Below are positions 41,535 through 50,800 of a DNA stretch of 64,000 nt, one piece after another. Source of the DNA: CALROG01 sp943369755 (GTDB lineage Bacteria > Pseudomonadota > Gammaproteobacteria > Burkholderiales > Burkholderiaceae_C). The translations under genes were made by a program, and so were the position numbers. The DNA is taken from assembly GCA_943369755.1 (NCBI GenBank), contig CALROG020000005.1, forward strand, positions 62,001 to 126,000, read 5' to 3'. Numbering within the stretch: the first letter of the stretch is position 1; every line of letters begins with the position of its first letter. Below the pieces are notes generated by a model. That model saw nothing but the letters and a program-made list of their open reading frames with translations. It was not told the origin of the DNA and did no database searches.

Positions 41535-42353
41535 ATGTCTGATCTCGTTGTGCGCCGGTTGCTGATTGACCTTGAGGCCCCGTTCGAGCGCCACTGGTGC
41601 GGGGGCGACGCGTTTCGCAGTGCGCTGTTCAACGCCCTGTCGATGAGTTTTCCGGTGGGCGAGCAATTTTTTATTGATTCTGTGCGCAACGGTCACAAGG
41701 CCCTGCCGGTCGAGCTCCAGGAGAAATTCAAGGCCGAAGTCCAGGGCTTCATTGGCCAGGAGGCCACCCATCGGCGCATTCACGCGCTGTTCAACGGTCA
41801 TTTGGAAAAGCAAGGCCTGGTGAATGACTGGGAGCCGCGAGCCCGCGAACGAATGAAGATGATGGACGGGCTGGACCCGCGCCATCACCTGGGCGTGACC
41901 GCTGCCAATGAGCACTTCACCGCCATCCTGGCCGACTGGATGCTGGCCAACCCGGACCTGATGGCCACCCGCGACGAGCGCCTGCGCACGCTGTGGCTGT
42001 GGCACAGCGCCGAAGAATCCGAACACAAGAGCACCGCGTTTGACCTGTATCAGGCGCTGGGTGGCAGCCACGAATGGCGAATTACCTGGTTCAGGCGCAT
42101 CACCACGGTGTTCCTGATTGACACCCTGCGCCAGACCGTCAACAACTTGCGCCGCGACGGCACGCTGTGGCAGTGGCGAACCTGGCGCAGCGCCGCCAGC
42201 TACCTGTTCGGCACACGGGGCCTGGTTCGCCTGACTTACAAGCCCTGGCGCGAATACAAGCGAGTTGATTTTCATCCGCGCCAGCTTGAAAGCGATTTGT
42301 CCACGCGCTGGCTCGCCGACAACCGCGAGCGCTATACGCCGGTGGGTGCCTGA
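41535..42353 (+). CDS. PF10118 family metal-dependent hydrolase-like protein
   Basis: A 272-residue protein of the family named predicted metal-dependent hydrolase (PF10118). Candidate metal ligands lie in FIGQEATHRRIHALFNGH, ANEHFTAIL, and WHSAEESEHKSTAFD. The spacing of Glu and ExxH motifs on helices resembles a ferritin-like diiron site, so an oxidase or oxygenase activity is conceivable (inference). ATG 41535 is chosen as start; the reading frame extends upstream over the operators. Divergent from a TetR gene that probably regulates it. Confidence 0.82.
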   Translation: MSDLVVRRLLIDLEAPFERHWCGGDAFRSALFNALSMSFPVGEQFFIDSVRNGHKALPVELQEKFKAEVQGFIGQEATHRRIHALFNGHLEKQGLVNDWEPRARERMKMMDGLDPRHHLGVTAANEHFTAILADWMLANPDLMATRDERLRTLWLWHSAEESEHKSTAFDLYQALGGSHEWRITWFRRITTVFLIDTLRQTVNNLRRDGTLWQWRTWRSAASYLFGTRGLVRLTYKPWREYKRVDFHPRQLESDLSTRWLADNRERYTPVGA

Positions 42354-42366
42354 ACGGGTTGGCCGG

Positions 42367-43101
42367 TCATTGCGCCGGCCCGGCAATCTGCTGCAAGCTG
42401 GCCAGGTCCACAATTTCCAGCCCGCCGCGGTTCAAGCGCAGCACGCCACGCGCCTCCAGCGCCTTCAGGTTCTGGTTGATGGTCTGGCGCGACACCGCCA
42501 GCATCATGGCCAACTGCTCCTGAGACACCGCAATGGCGCGCCGGTGCACACCCGGGTGTGCGTCGCGCCGCGCGCCATAGCCGTCGGCCATCAGTACCAG
42601 CCGACGTGCCAGACGCTGCGCCACCGGCAGTGAGCCCGCCTCTTCCAGCGCCACAAACGCCAGCCGCAGCTTGTGGCTCATCAACAGCCCCAACTCACGC
42701 CAGCGCGTGGGTTCATCGGCCAGCAGTTGCGCCAATGCCGGCTGCGCCACCTGCAACAAGGTGGTGGCACCTTCAGCATAGGCATCATGGGTGCGCGGCG
42801 CACCGTCAAACAGCGAGACTTCACCAAACCAGTGGGGCGGCTCCAGCAACGTCAGCAGCACTTCGTGGCTGTTCTGGCTGGCACCGCCAGTGCCCGAAAT
42901 ACGCACCGCGCCTTCGAGCACAGCGTACAGGCCGCAAGGGGCATCACCACGGTGAAACAAGGCTTCACCCGGTGCCAGCCGACGCACCCGCGCCGCCGCC
43001 AGCAGCCCATCGCGCAGCCGCGATGACAAGCCCGCAAACCATGCACCCGCCTCCAGCAGCCTGAGCCAGTGAGCAGGGTTGGTTGCGGGTTGGTGATGCA
43101 T
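42367..43101 (-). CDS. Crp/Fnr family transcriptional regulator
   Basis: A 244-residue regulator with an N-terminal cyclic-nucleotide-binding-type domain (about 25-140, PGEALFHRGDAPCGLYAVLEG and FGEVSLFDGAPRTHDAYA). The C-terminal helix-turn-helix contains VSQEQLAMMLAVSRQTINQN, followed by LKALEARGVLRL. No N-terminal cysteine cluster is seen, so it is not an oxygen-sensing Fnr. The arginine-containing phosphate-binding cassette is partly conserved, so ligand is uncertain. ATG 43101 is preferred. It is divergent from the Mpo1-like gene. Confidence 0.9.
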   Translation of the reverse strand: MHHQPATNPAHWLRLLEAGAWFAGLSSRLRDGLLAAARVRRLAPGEALFHRGDAPCGLYAVLEGAVRISGTGGASQNSHEVLLTLLEPPHWFGEVSLFDGAPRTHDAYAEGATTLLQVAQPALAQLLADEPTRWRELGLLMSHKLRLAFVALEEAGSLPVAQRLARRLVLMADGYGARRDAHPGVHRRAIAVSQEQLAMMLAVSRQTINQNLKALEARGVLRLNRGGLEIVDLASLQQIAGPAQ

Positions 43102-43199
43102 GAAAAGCAGTGCAGACTTGCAGTTGTGTCGGCCACCCGACAGACTGGCCGGGCGCACAGCCCGAGAATTCTGTGCACGCGATCAAAAAGGAGCCGCCC

Positions 43200-43730
43200 G
43201 TGAAAACCCTGACCGACCAGCTAGCGAAGTACGCAGCCTATCACCGTGACCCGCGCAACATTGCCAGCCACTTCATCGGAATACCGATGATCGTGCTGGC
43301 TGTGGCAGTACTGTTGGCACGCCCAGCCTGGGGCAGCATGGGTGGCGTTGCCCTGACCCCGGCATTGCTGCTGACTGCCGTCACGGTGCTGTATTACCTG
43401 CGGCTTGACCTGCGCCTGGGCCTGTTGATGGGCCTGCTGATGGCGCTGAACCTGTACGCAGCGCAATGGTTCGCCGTGCAGTCCACCAGTTTCTGGCTGG
43501 GCTCAGGAGTCGGCCTGTTTGTGGCCGGCTGGTTGATCCAGTTCATCGGCCACTACTACGAGGGCAAGAAGCCCGCGTTTGTGGACGACATCATGGGCTT
43601 GATCATCGGCCCGCTGTTTGTGGTGGCCGAAGCAGTGTTTGCGCTTGGCCTGCGCGGGCCCTTGTTGCGTGAAATTGAGGCCCGCGTTGGCCCGGTGCGC
43701 AAACGTGACATCAGCGCCAGTGCCACGTAA
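43200..43730 (+). CDS. Mpo1-like / DUF962 membrane protein
   Basis: A 176-residue membrane protein with about four helices, matching the DUF962 (Mpo1) family. In yeast the family member is an Fe-dependent dioxygenase in 2-hydroxy fatty acid alpha-oxidation. The conserved histidines appear in YHRDPRNIASHFIGIP and IQFIGHYYEGKKPAF. The start is GTG 43200, with AAAGGAG about 7 bp upstream. It is divergent from the Crp/Fnr gene, which may regulate it (context only). Confidence 0.87.
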   Translation: MKTLTDQLAKYAAYHRDPRNIASHFIGIPMIVLAVAVLLARPAWGSMGGVALTPALLLTAVTVLYYLRLDLRLGLLMGLLMALNLYAAQWFAVQSTSFWLGSGVGLFVAGWLIQFIGHYYEGKKPAFVDDIMGLIIGPLFVVAEAVFALGLRGPLLREIEARVGPVRKRDISASAT

Positions 43731-43758
43731 CTAATTTCACTCAATTCGAACCTGGTTT

Positions 43759-43820
43759 GCTATTATTTTTATAGTGGCTCACGCATTCTGTATGCGGGCT
43801 GCAGCCTGAATTGGCTTGAA
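43759..43820 (+). repeat. Dispersed ~60-bp repeat, copy 7 (intergenic)
   Basis: GCTATTATTTTTATAGTGGC, TCACGCATTCTGTATGCGGGC, TGCAGCCTG and AATTGGCTTGAA. This is the cleanest intergenic copy and defines the family: A/T-rich start, ATAGTGGCTCACGCAT stem, ATGCGGGCTGCAG, and a TTGGCTTGAA end. It lies between the Mpo1-like gene and the aldehyde dehydrogenase gene. Confidence 0.9.
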
Positions 43821-43858
43821 CAAAGGCGGTGCGGCGGCTTTGGAGCAAAATCGCTGGC

Positions 43859-45292
43859 ATGCAATTGAATTACATCGCCAACGCTTGCGTGCCGTCTTCA
43901 TCCGGGCGCACGATTCCCGTGATCGATCCGTCCGACGGCCAGCCATTTGACGAACTGCAGCGCAGCAACGCGCACGACATCGATGCCGCCGTGCACGCCG
44001 CGCGCCAGTGTCAGGACGCGGTGTGGAGCAAGCTCAGCGCCGCCGAGCGCGGCCGCCTGCTGATGAAGCTGTCCGCCAAAGTGGCCGAGCATGCTGATGA
44101 GCTGGCCGCGCTGGAGCAACGCGACTGCGGCAAACCCACCAAGCAGGCCAGAGCCGACGCCGTGGCGCTGGTGCGCTATTTCGAGTATTACGCCGGTGCC
44201 TGCGACAAGCTGCATGGCCACACCATTCCCTACCTGGACGGCTACAGCGTGCTGACCTGGCGCGAGCCCTTTGGCGTCGTGGGCAGCATCATTCCCTGGA
44301 ACTACCCGATGCAGATCTTTGGCCGCAGCGTGGGCGGTGCGCTGGCCGCGGGAAATGTCTGCGTGGTCAAGCCCGCAGAAGACGCCTGCCTGAGCCTGCT
44401 GCGGGTGGCTCAACTGGCCGCCGAGGTCGGGTTCCCGGCGGGGGCCATCAATATCGTGACCGGCTATGGCCACGAGGTCGGTGACGCGCTGGCCCGCCAC
44501 CCGGGGATTGACCACATCAGCTTCACCGGCAGCCCCAAGGTCGGCACCCTGATTGCGCAAGTCGCCGCTGAGCGGCATTGCCCGGTGACGCTGGAGCTGG
44601 GTGGCAAAAGTCCGCAAATCATTTTTGCCGACGCTGACCTCGATGCGGCCCTTCCAATGGTCATCAACGCCATCGTGCAAAACGCCGGTCAGACCTGTAG
44701 CGCCGGCTCGCGCCTGCTGGTGGAGCAAGCCATTTACGAGCCGCTGCTGGAACGGCTGGCCACGGCCTTTGAGAACCTGCGCGTCGGCCCTGCCGCCATG
44801 GACCTGGACCTGGGCCCGCTGATCCGCCAGAGCCAGCAGCAGCGCGTTTGGGACTTTTTGAGCGACGCCCAGGTAGCCAGCATCCCGATGGTGGCACAGG
44901 GGCAAGTGGTGGAAGACGCGCCCGAGACCGGCTTTTACCAGGCCCCTACCCTGCTGCGCGATGTGCCGGTAGACCACCGGATTGCGCAAGAAGAAGTGTT
45001 TGGCCCGGTGTTGGCGGCCATGAGCTTCAAGGACGAAGACCATGCCGTGCAACTGGCCAACGCCACCCAGTTCGGCCTGGTGGCCGGCATCTGGACGCGC
45101 GACGGTGGCCGGCAACTGCGCATGGCCAGGCGGGTGAAAAGCGGCCAGGTGTTCATCAACAACTACGGCGCCGGTGGCGGCGTGGAGCTGCCCTTTGGCG
45201 GCGTCAAGTCATCCGGCTATGGCCGCGAAAAAGGCTTTGAGGCGCTGTATGGCTTCACCACGGTGAAGACCGTGGCGATCAAACACGGATAA
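43859..45292 (+). CDS. NAD(P)-dependent aldehyde dehydrogenase (betaine/aminobutyraldehyde dehydrogenase-like)
   Basis: A 477-residue aldehyde dehydrogenase oxidising an aldehyde to the acid. Catalytic residues are Asn148 in IPWNYPMQ, Glu246 in TLELGGKSP, and Cys280 in NAGQTCSAGSR; the coenzyme loop is FTGSPKVG. The sequence is closest in style to betaine-aldehyde-type enzymes, but the substrate is not determined. An SDR gene follows after 19 bp, so the two probably act in one alcohol/aldehyde oxidation pathway. ATG 43859 is preferred over the in-frame upstream start at 43829. Confidence 0.9.
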   Translation: MQLNYIANACVPSSSGRTIPVIDPSDGQPFDELQRSNAHDIDAAVHAARQCQDAVWSKLSAAERGRLLMKLSAKVAEHADELAALEQRDCGKPTKQARADAVALVRYFEYYAGACDKLHGHTIPYLDGYSVLTWREPFGVVGSIIPWNYPMQIFGRSVGGALAAGNVCVVKPAEDACLSLLRVAQLAAEVGFPAGAINIVTGYGHEVGDALARHPGIDHISFTGSPKVGTLIAQVAAERHCPVTLELGGKSPQIIFADADLDAALPMVINAIVQNAGQTCSAGSRLLVEQAIYEPLLERLATAFENLRVGPAAMDLDLGPLIRQSQQQRVWDFLSDAQVASIPMVAQGQVVEDAPETGFYQAPTLLRDVPVDHRIAQEEVFGPVLAAMSFKDEDHAVQLANATQFGLVAGIWTRDGGRQLRMARRVKSGQVFINNYGAGGGVELPFGGVKSSGYGREKGFEALYGFTTVKTVAIKHG

Positions 45293-45311
45293 CAACACGA
45301 GGCACACACCC

Positions 45312-46073
45312 ATGCGAGTCAAAGACAAATCCATCATCGTTACCGGCTCCGGTGGCGGCATTGGCGAAGGCATTGCCAAGCGTCTGGCCGAACAGGGCGC
45401 GAAGGTCATCGTGAATGACATCAACACTGCCCTGGGCGAAAAGGTGGCGGCCGAGATTACGGCGGCGGGTGGCACCGCGTTCTTCTTTGCCGCTGACGTC
45501 ACGAAGACGGCCGACGTGAAGGCGCTGGTAGACGCCGCCGTGCAGCGCTTTGGCACGCTGGACGTGATGGTCAACAACGCGGGCTGGACCCACCGCAACC
45601 GCCCCGCGCTGGAGGTTTCAGAGGACGAATTCGACAAGTGCTACGCAGTCAACATGAAAAGCATCTACCTGGCGACCGTTCACGCGGTGCCGGTGTTCCG
45701 CGCCAACAAGGGCGGCAGCTTCATCAACATTGCGTCCACCGCTGGCGTGCGGCCGCGCCCCGGCCTGACCTGGTACAACGGCTCCAAGGGTGCTGTCATC
45801 ACCACCAGCAAGTCGCTGGCGGCCGAGCTGGGGCCCGACAACATCCGCGTGAACTGCATCAACCCGGTGTTCAACCCTGATACAGGGCTGAGCGCCGAGT
45901 TTGCCGGCGGCCCGGTGGACGAAGCCCGGCGCACCAAATTTCTGTCCACCATCCCGCTGGGGCGCTTTTCCACCGCGCTGGACGTGGCCAACGCCTGCCT
46001 GTACCTGTCCAGCGACGAGGCCGCGTTCATCAGCGGCGTGTGCATCGAGGTGGACGGGGCGCGCTGCGTTTGA
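45312..46073 (+). CDS. Short-chain dehydrogenase/reductase
   Basis: A 253-residue classical SDR. Cofactor motif VTGSGGGIGEGIAKRL (from residue 10), NNAGW (88-92), and the catalytic Ser142, Tyr155 and Lys159 in INIASTAG and WYNGSKG. Asp36 after the second strand (VNDIN) suggests NAD(H) rather than NADP(H). It is probably an alcohol or 3-hydroxy-acid dehydrogenase acting with the preceding aldehyde dehydrogenase (context inference). Confidence 0.9.
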   Translation: MRVKDKSIIVTGSGGGIGEGIAKRLAEQGAKVIVNDINTALGEKVAAEITAAGGTAFFFAADVTKTADVKALVDAAVQRFGTLDVMVNNAGWTHRNRPALEVSEDEFDKCYAVNMKSIYLATVHAVPVFRANKGGSFINIASTAGVRPRPGLTWYNGSKGAVITTSKSLAAELGPDNIRVNCINPVFNPDTGLSAEFAGGPVDEARRTKFLSTIPLGRFSTALDVANACLYLSSDEAAFISGVCIEVDGARCV

Positions 46074-46091
46074 CACAGCACAATCAGCCCA

Positions 46092-47228
46092 ATGGCAGAA
46101 CGCATCATTCCCCTGATTGACCAGCGCACCCGTGCGCTGCCGGTTGCCGTGCCTGCGCAGCCGACGGCCGCCACGGGCCTGCTGGGCGACGCGCTCGGGC
46201 GGCCGTTGCGCGACTTGCGGATCAGCGTCACTGACCGCTGCAACTTTCGTTGCAGCTACTGCATGCCCAAGGAAGTGTTCGACAAGGACTACCCGTACCT
46301 GCCCCATGCGTCGCTGCTCACCTTTGAAGAAATCACCCGCGTCGCCAGGCAGTTTGTGGCGCACGGCGTGCGCAAGATTCGCCTGACGGGCGGCGAGCCG
46401 CTGTTGCGCAAGAACATTGAGGTGCTGATTGAGCAACTGGCCGCACTGCGCACGCTGGACGGTGAGCCGCTGGACCTGACGCTCACTACCAATGGCTCGC
46501 TGCTGGCACGCAAGGCCCTGGCCCTCAAGGCCGCCGGGCTTCAGCGCGTCACAGTCAGCCTGGACGGGCTGGACGACACCGTGTTTCGCGCCATGAACGA
46601 TGTGGACTTTCCGGTGGCCGATGTACTGCGCGGCATAGAAGCGGCGCGCCAGGCGGGGCTGGGGCCGATCAAGGTCAACATGGTTGTGAAGCGCGGCACC
46701 AATGACCACGAAATCCTGCCCATGGCGCGCCACTTCCGCGGCAGCGGCATTGTGCTGCGCTTCATCGAATACATGGATGTCGGGGCCACCAACGGCTGGC
46801 GCATGGACCAGGTGATGCCGTCTGCCGAGGTGGTGCAGCGCATCCATGGCGAACTGCCTTTGGTGCAGCTTGTACCCAGCGCTGCGGGCGAGACCGCCGA
46901 GCGCTGGGGCTATGCCGACGAAGATGGCCAGCACGCGGTGCATGCCGGAGAAATTGGCGTGATCAGCAGCGTGACGCAGGCATTCTGCGCCGACTGCAAC
47001 CGCGCCCGCCTGTCTACCGAAGGCCAGCTTTACCTGTGCCTGTTTGCCAGCCAGGGCCACGACCTGCGCAGCCTGGTGCGCAGCGGCGCCTCCGACCAAG
47101 CCCTCGCATCGGCCATCGCCCACATCTGGCAAGGCCGCAGCGACCGCTATTCCGAGCTGCGCAGTTCGATGGCACCGGACATCGGCGGCGGCGCGCGCCG
47201 CGTCGAAATGAGCTACATCGGGGGTTGA
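46092..47228 (+). CDS. moaA: GTP 3',8-cyclase (molybdenum cofactor biosynthesis protein A)
   Basis: A radical SAM enzyme starting molybdopterin synthesis from GTP. The 378-residue protein has the N-terminal [4Fe-4S] motif Cys50-x3-Cys54-x2-Cys57 in DRCNFRCSYCMPK. The C-terminal cluster ligands are Cys299, Cys302 and Cys316, in FCADCNRARLSTEGQLYLC. It ends in the conserved Gly-Gly tail (MSYIGG). The SDR gene ends 18 bp upstream and mobA follows immediately, so moaA and mobA are likely coupled. Confidence 0.96.
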   Translation: MAERIIPLIDQRTRALPVAVPAQPTAATGLLGDALGRPLRDLRISVTDRCNFRCSYCMPKEVFDKDYPYLPHASLLTFEEITRVARQFVAHGVRKIRLTGGEPLLRKNIEVLIEQLAALRTLDGEPLDLTLTTNGSLLARKALALKAAGLQRVTVSLDGLDDTVFRAMNDVDFPVADVLRGIEAARQAGLGPIKVNMVVKRGTNDHEILPMARHFRGSGIVLRFIEYMDVGATNGWRMDQVMPSAEVVQRIHGELPLVQLVPSAAGETAERWGYADEDGQHAVHAGEIGVISSVTQAFCADCNRARLSTEGQLYLCLFASQGHDLRSLVRSGASDQALASAIAHIWQGRSDRYSELRSSMAPDIGGGARRVEMSYIGG

Positions 47229-47229
47229 T

Positions 47230-47838
47230 CTGATTCCGTCGGCTGAAATCACCGGCCTGGTGCTGGCCGGCGGCCTTGGCTCCCGCATGGGCGGCGCAGA
47301 CAAAGGTTTGCAGGACTTTCGTGGCGCGCCACTGGCGCAGCACGCGCTTGCCCGGCTGACCGCGCAAACCCGCAGCGTGATGATCAGCGCCAACCGTAAC
47401 CTGGCGTCTTATGCCGCCTTCGGTGTGCCGGTGTTGGCAGACACTCAAGCAGACTTCGCCGGGCCGTTGGCCGGCCTGCTGACGGGCTTGCTGGCCTGCC
47501 CCACGCCGTGGCTGGCCATGGTGCCGTGCGACGCGCCCTGGCTTCCGCCAGATCTTGTGCAATGCCTGGCTGACCGCGCCGACGCAGCGAGCGCTTTGGC
47601 AGCGGTCGCCAGCACTCGGGGCAACGATGGGGTGCCCCGGTTGCAGCCGGTTTTTTGCCTGGTGAATGTGGCCCTGGCCCCCGCGCTGCGGGCCTGGCTG
47701 GCCGCCGGTGGGCGCAAGGCTGGTGAATGGTTTGCCGAACAGTCCGCCGCAAACGTCGTTTTTGACGGTCCCAACGCAAGCCAGGCCTTCATGAACATCA
47801 ACACGCTGGCGGAGTTGGCCCAGGCTACAAAAGCCTGA
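47230..47838 (+). CDS. mobA: Molybdenum cofactor guanylyltransferase
   Basis: MobA adds GMP to molybdopterin. The nucleotide-binding start ITGLVLAGGLGSRMGGADKG is complete only if translation begins upstream of the GTG at 47260. In the open interval 47212-47259 there is no ATG, GTG or TTG, so a CTG (47230) or ATT (47233) start is likely, 6-9 bp after GGGGG at the moaA end. Other motifs are DFAGPLAGLLTGLLACP and VPCDAPWLPPDLV. About 202 residues, the usual length. Convergent with the RND pump gene. Confidence 0.88.
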   Translation: MIPSAEITGLVLAGGLGSRMGGADKGLQDFRGAPLAQHALARLTAQTRSVMISANRNLASYAAFGVPVLADTQADFAGPLAGLLTGLLACPTPWLAMVPCDAPWLPPDLVQCLADRADAASALAAVASTRGNDGVPRLQPVFCLVNVALAPALRAWLAAGGRKAGEWFAEQSAANVVFDGPNASQAFMNINTLAELAQATKA

Positions 47839-47850
47839 GCCAGTCGTAGG

Positions 47851-50800
47851 CTACTTGGCCGGGATCGCGTCCTGGCCCAGGCCGGGCTCCGCATGGTAGG
47901 CGGGTTGCTCGTTGGCCTCACTCTTGTTGGCACCGGGCACCTTGCCGCGGGCAAACAGCGAGTACATGGTTGGCACCACAAAGATGGTCAACAGCGTACC
48001 CAGCGACATGCCCCCCACAATCACCCAGCCAATCTGCTGGCGGCTCTCGGCACCAGCGCCACTGGCCAGTGCCAGAGGCAGCGCGCCCAGCACCATGGCA
48101 CCGGTGGTCATGAGAATCGGGCGCAGGCGCTGCGACGAGGCCTTGATCAATGCATCAACCGTTGCCATGCCGTCTTGACGCAGCTGGTTGGTGAACTCCA
48201 CGATCAAAATGCCGTGCTTGGTAATCAACCCCACAAGCGTGATCAACCCGATCTGTGAATAGACGTTGAGCGAGCCCCCGCTCCACTTCAGCGCCAGCAG
48301 CGCGCCGATCATTGACAGCGGCACCGACAGCATGATCACGAGCGGATCGACAAAGCTCTCGAACTGCGCCGCCAGCACCAGGAAGATGAACAACAGCGCC
48401 AGCACGAACACAATCGCCAGCGCACCCTGCGAGTTGCGGAACTCGCGCGAGGTGCCGTTCAGATCGGTGCTGTAGCCGGTCTTGAGCACCCTGGCGGCCG
48501 TCTGGTCCAGGAACACCAGCGCCTGGCCCAGCGAATAGTCGGGCGCGAGGTTGGCCGTAATGGAGACAGACCGGCGCTGGCCAAAGTGGTTAAGCTCGCG
48601 CGGGCTCACGCTTTCACGGGTCTTGACCAGTGCTGACAGCGGGATCATGGTGTCATTGCGGCCACGCACATAAATGCTGTCAATGTCTTCAGGCGTGTTG
48701 CGGCCTGTTGCCTGGGTCTGCACGATCACGTCGTACTGCTCGGCGTCGCGCTTGTAGCGCGTGACCTGACGGCCGCCCAACATGGTTTCCAGGGCTTTGG
48801 CCACCACGTCAACGCCGACGCCAAGATCGGCCGCCTTCTCGCGATTGACCTCAATCCGCAGCTCGGGCTTGTTCAGCCGCAGGTCTACGTCGGGCGAGAT
48901 GATGCCCGGGTTTTTGGCAATCTCTTCCAGCATCTGGCGCGTCACACGGTTCAGGTTCTCGTAGCTGTCCGAGGTCTGGATCACAAAGTTCACCGGCCGG
49001 TCGCGAAAGCCCTGGCCCAGCGAAGGTGGCGTGATGGTGAAGGCATTGACCCCGGGCAGGCTATTGAACTTGGGCTGCAGCTCACGCGCCAGCTCCAGCG
49101 TGGTTCGCTTGCGGTCTTCCCAGTCAACCGTGCGATACACCACAGTGGCCTGCGCCACCGTGGGGTTGCCAACGTTGGCAAAAATCCGGTCGAATTCCTT
49201 GTAGGGCTGGCCCATGCGCTCCAGTGCCTGGGCATAGCGGTTGGTGTACTCAAGCGTGGAGCCGTCGGGCGCGTTCACTGTGGCCAGAATCGTGCCCCGG
49301 TCTTCCAGCGGCGACAGCTCCGACTTCATGTTCGGGTACACCCAGCCAATTGCAACGCCGCTGGCCAGCATCACGGCAATCACAATCCAGCGCGCCTGGG
49401 GCACCAGAATGCCCCAGCCGCTGGCCGCTGGCTTGACCGCGCCGCCAATCCGCGCCGTCACTACCCAGCGCAGCCAACGCCCGTACGCATCAGACAACGC
49501 GGTGAGCCAGCGTTCCATGTTGCGGTCAAACCAGTTGGGCTTGGGGTTGTGCTTGAGTAGCTGCGAACACATCATGGGGGTGAGCGTCAGCGCCACAAAA
49601 CCCGACACCACCACCGCCCCCGCCAACGCCAACGCAAACTCGGCAAACAACCGCCCGGTGCGCCCCGGCGTAAATGCCAGCGGTGCGTACACCGCCACCA
49701 GCGTCATGGTCATGGTGATCACGGCAAACCCGATTTCCCGCGCGCCCTTGATTGCCGCCGAGAATGGGTCGAGCCCTTCCTCAATGTGGCGGTAAATGTT
49801 CTCCAGCATCACGATGGCGTCGTCCACTACCAGGCCAATCGCCAGTACCAGCGCCAGCAATGTCAGCGTGTTGATGGTGAAGCCCGCCAGCGCCATCATG
49901 GCGAAGGTTCCAATCAGGCTCACCGGTATCGTCACGATGGGAATGATGGACGCCCGGAACGTACGCAAGAACACAAAAATCACCAGCGCCACCAGCACGA
50001 TGGCCTCCACGATGGTTCTATAGACGTTCTTGACCGAGCGGTCGATAAAGACTGAGTTGTCGTTGGCAATATCGATCGTGATATCGGCCGGCAAGTCTGC
50101 CTTGAGCTTGGGGATCATGTCGCGCACACCCTGCGACAACGTCAGCGGGTTGGCAGTGGCCTGGCGAATCACACCGGCTGAAATCGCCTGCCTGCCGTTC
50201 AACCGCACCGAGCTGCGCTCTTCGGCAGCACCCTCCTGCACCCGCGCCACATCGCGCAACTTCACCGGGAAACCGTTCACGTTCTTGATGACGATTTCGC
50301 CAAACTGCGCCGGGCGCACCAAGTCGGTCTGCGTGGTAACGCTGAACTCGCGTTGCTGCGATTCAATGCGCCCGGCCGGCAACTCCAGGTTGCTGCGCCG
50401 GATGGCGTCTTCCACGTCCTGCGTGGTGAGCCGATAGCCCGCCAGCTTCGCCGGGTCAAGCCAGACCCGCATGGCGTATTTGCGTTCACCAAAAATGCGT
50501 ACGTCGGCCACGCCAGAAACCGTCTGCAGCCGCGACTTGACGACCCGGTTGATCAGGTCATTGATCTGCAGCGGGCTCAACGTGTCGCTGGTGAAGGCCA
50601 GCCAGATCACCGGGAAGGCATCGGCCTCGACCTTGGCAATCACCGGCTCGTCGATGGCCGCTGGCAAACGGTTGCGAACCCGAGAGGTGCGGTCGCGCAC
50701 CTCGGCGGCGGCGGCATCGGCGTCTTTCTCAAGCCGAAAGCGCACGGTAATCTGGCTCTGCTCGGCGCGGCTGATCGAGGTGATGACGTCCACCGCATCG

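Noticed and set aside
45618..47393. 591-codon open frame antisense to the SDR, moaA and mobA genes
   Set aside because: Crosses three real genes on the other strand and shows no family sequence; a codon-bias shadow.
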